Shown: positions 32,313 through 33,332 of the stretch, piece by piece
Layout: every line of letters starts with the position of its first letter
Position numbering within the stretch: position 1 is the first letter of the stretch
NCBI GenBank assembly: GCA_014383215.1
Contig: JACNIG010000199.1
Coordinates: forward strand, 88-33,419
Direction of reading: 5' to 3'
Length of the DNA stretch: 33,332 bases
Source of the DNA: Candidatus Desulfatibia vada
Lineage (GTDB): Bacteria > Desulfobacterota > Desulfobacteria > Desulfobacterales > UBA11574
The notes under the pieces: generated by a model
Seen by the model: only the letters and a program-made list of their open reading frames with translations
Databases searched by the model: none
What the model was told of the DNA's origin: nothing
Position numbers and translations under genes: made by a program

Positions 32313-33320
32313 ATGCCACGCAAAGCAAGGATAGACGCTCCAGGAGCGTTGCATCACATTATTTTTAGGGGTATCGAACGCCGCAAGATATTTCGGGATA
32401 ACAAGGACAGGGATAATTTTGTTGATCGTCTTGGAAATGTTTTATCCGATAGCGGTACACCTTGTTACGCCTGGGCGTTAATCCCCAATCACGTTCACCT
32501 TCTATTGAAAACAGGCAACACACCGCTTTCGACGGTCATGCAGCGTATTTTGACCGGTCATGCTGCCTACTTTAACCGCCGTCATCGCCGCTACGGCAAG
32601 CTTTTTCAGAATCGCTACAAATCTATTTTGTGCCAGGAAGATACCTACCTGTTGAAACTGGTACGGTATATACACTTGAACCCTCTAAGGGCAAAAGTTG
32701 TGAGCGATTTTAAAAAACTGGATCAATATCTTTACTGTGGACACAGCAGAATTGTTGGGCACAGCAAAAGCAGCTGGCAGGATGTATCCTACGTATTGCA
32801 GCAGTTCGGTATGAAAAAGTCGGCTGCCCGACGTAATTATAAAGATTTCGTAAAAAAAGGTATTGAGCTGGGCCGATGTCCGGAGCTGACAGGGGGCGGT
32901 TTGATTCGGAGCCTTGGCGGATGGTCGACAGCCAAGATGCTTCGCCGGTCAATTGAACGGATTAAAAGTGATGAGCGTATACTTGGTGATGGAGACTACG
33001 TTGAAGAAATCCTTAAAAAGGCTAACGAGCAGATGGAAAGCCGTTACCTTTTGGCAAACCTCGGGTATGACATAGACAAAGTAGCTTCAAGGGTATCAGA
33101 TGTATTGGACATTGATGCGGAAAGGGTGTGGCGCAAGGGGAAGCATCCGGAAACCGTACGCGCAAGAAGCCTGCTTTGTTTTTGGGCGGCCAGAGAACTC
33201 GGGATAACCATGAAAAACCTTGCTGACAGACTGGGATTGACGCCACCGGCTGTGAGTATTTCCGTCAGAAGGGGGGAGAAACTGGCAAAAAAGTTTGGTT
33301 ATCGACTTATAAATGAATAG
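32313..33320 (+). CDS. REP-associated tyrosine transposase (Y1/HUH) with DnaA-C-like tail
   Basis: Single-strand DNA transposase-like protein of 335 residues. The Y1 domain occupies about 1-190. The metal-binding HVH is at 60-62 (IPNHVHLLL) and the catalytic tyrosine is Y119 (VRYIHLNPLRA), the hallmarks of the HUH/IS200-RAYT group. RAYT proteins act on short palindromic REP hairpins. The C-terminal 60 residues (RARSLLCFWAARELGITMKNLADRLGLTPPAVSISVRRGEKLAKK) resemble the helix-turn-helix of the DnaA C-terminal domain and may bind DNA. The ATG at 32313 follows aagaggg; an in-frame GTG at 32298 lacks a site. The gene is complete; any right-hand element end lies beyond the window. Confidence 0.88.
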   Translation: MPRKARIDAPGALHHIIFRGIERRKIFRDNKDRDNFVDRLGNVLSDSGTPCYAWALIPNHVHLLLKTGNTPLSTVMQRILTGHAAYFNRRHRRYGKLFQNRYKSILCQEDTYLLKLVRYIHLNPLRAKVVSDFKKLDQYLYCGHSRIVGHSKSSWQDVSYVLQQFGMKKSAARRNYKDFVKKGIELGRCPELTGGGLIRSLGGWSTAKMLRRSIERIKSDERILGDGDYVEEILKKANEQMESRYLLANLGYDIDKVASRVSDVLDIDAERVWRKGKHPETVRARSLLCFWAARELGITMKNLADRLGLTPPAVSISVRRGEKLAKKFGYRLINE

Positions 33321-33332
33321 AAAATTACTTTT

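Overview
The window reads as a chromosomal segment from a Gram-negative, probably anaerobic member of the Desulfobacterota (Desulfobacterales-like). This is an inference from gene content and style: a LivKHMGF transporter with an attenuator-like terminator after livK, an MMPL/RND pump next to an outer-membrane lipoprotein-sorting protein and a beta-barrel, abundant two-component and HDOD/GGDEF proteins, a LonB-like protease with a long insertion, a REP-type (RAYT) transposase, and intergenic DNA full of short inverted repeats. No rRNA, tRNA or CRISPR array was seen.

Layout. 1-154: a structured inverted-repeat element. 155-1009 (-): nadK, divergent from a branched-chain amino acid ABC operon livKHMGF (1303-6138, +); the gap between them holds a perfect 50-bp palindrome and a good sigma70 promoter. 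6139-6657: gene-free, with a G-run cluster, nested inverted repeats and a 16-bp tandem repeat. 6658-7104 (-): a remnant resembling the C-terminus of nicotinate phosphoribosyltransferase. 7111-7742 (+): a compact RelE-type toxin / excisionase-type HTH antitoxin module under a symmetric four-half-site operator. 7890-15215 (+): a six-gene run of znuA-znuC-znuB (zinc/manganese import), an MMPL/RND exporter, a LolA-fold periplasmic protein and an outer-membrane beta-barrel. 15297-15509: a small DUF2892 membrane protein.

15683-22312 (-): two signalling operons. One pairs an HDOD-GAF-histidine kinase with a REC-PAS-histidine kinase-REC hybrid. The other joins a REC-GGDEF diguanylate cyclase to a GNAT acetyltransferase and a DUF2156 aminoacyl/acyltransferase-like protein. 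22719-26864 (+): lepA, leuC, leuD. 27203-29375 (-): a fumarylacetoacetate-hydrolase-family enzyme, trmJ and ndk, the last two overlapping by one base under a near-consensus promoter. 29738-32152 (+): a Lon-family AAA protease. 32313-33320 (+): a RAYT transposase with a DnaA-C-like tail.

How the parts fit. Most genes are housekeeping or transport. The accessory material is the repeat-rich DNA at 6139-7152, 25943-28134 and 32173-32267, the toxin-antitoxin module and the transposase. Several intergenic hairpins occur twice in the window, often in opposite orientation, and one repeat type lies directly upstream of the transposase, so a transposase/repeat relationship is plausible. The most unusual items are the toxin-antitoxin operator, the zinc-importer/RND/barrel run, the palindrome upstream of livK, the potential G-quadruplex after livF, and the repeat pairs.
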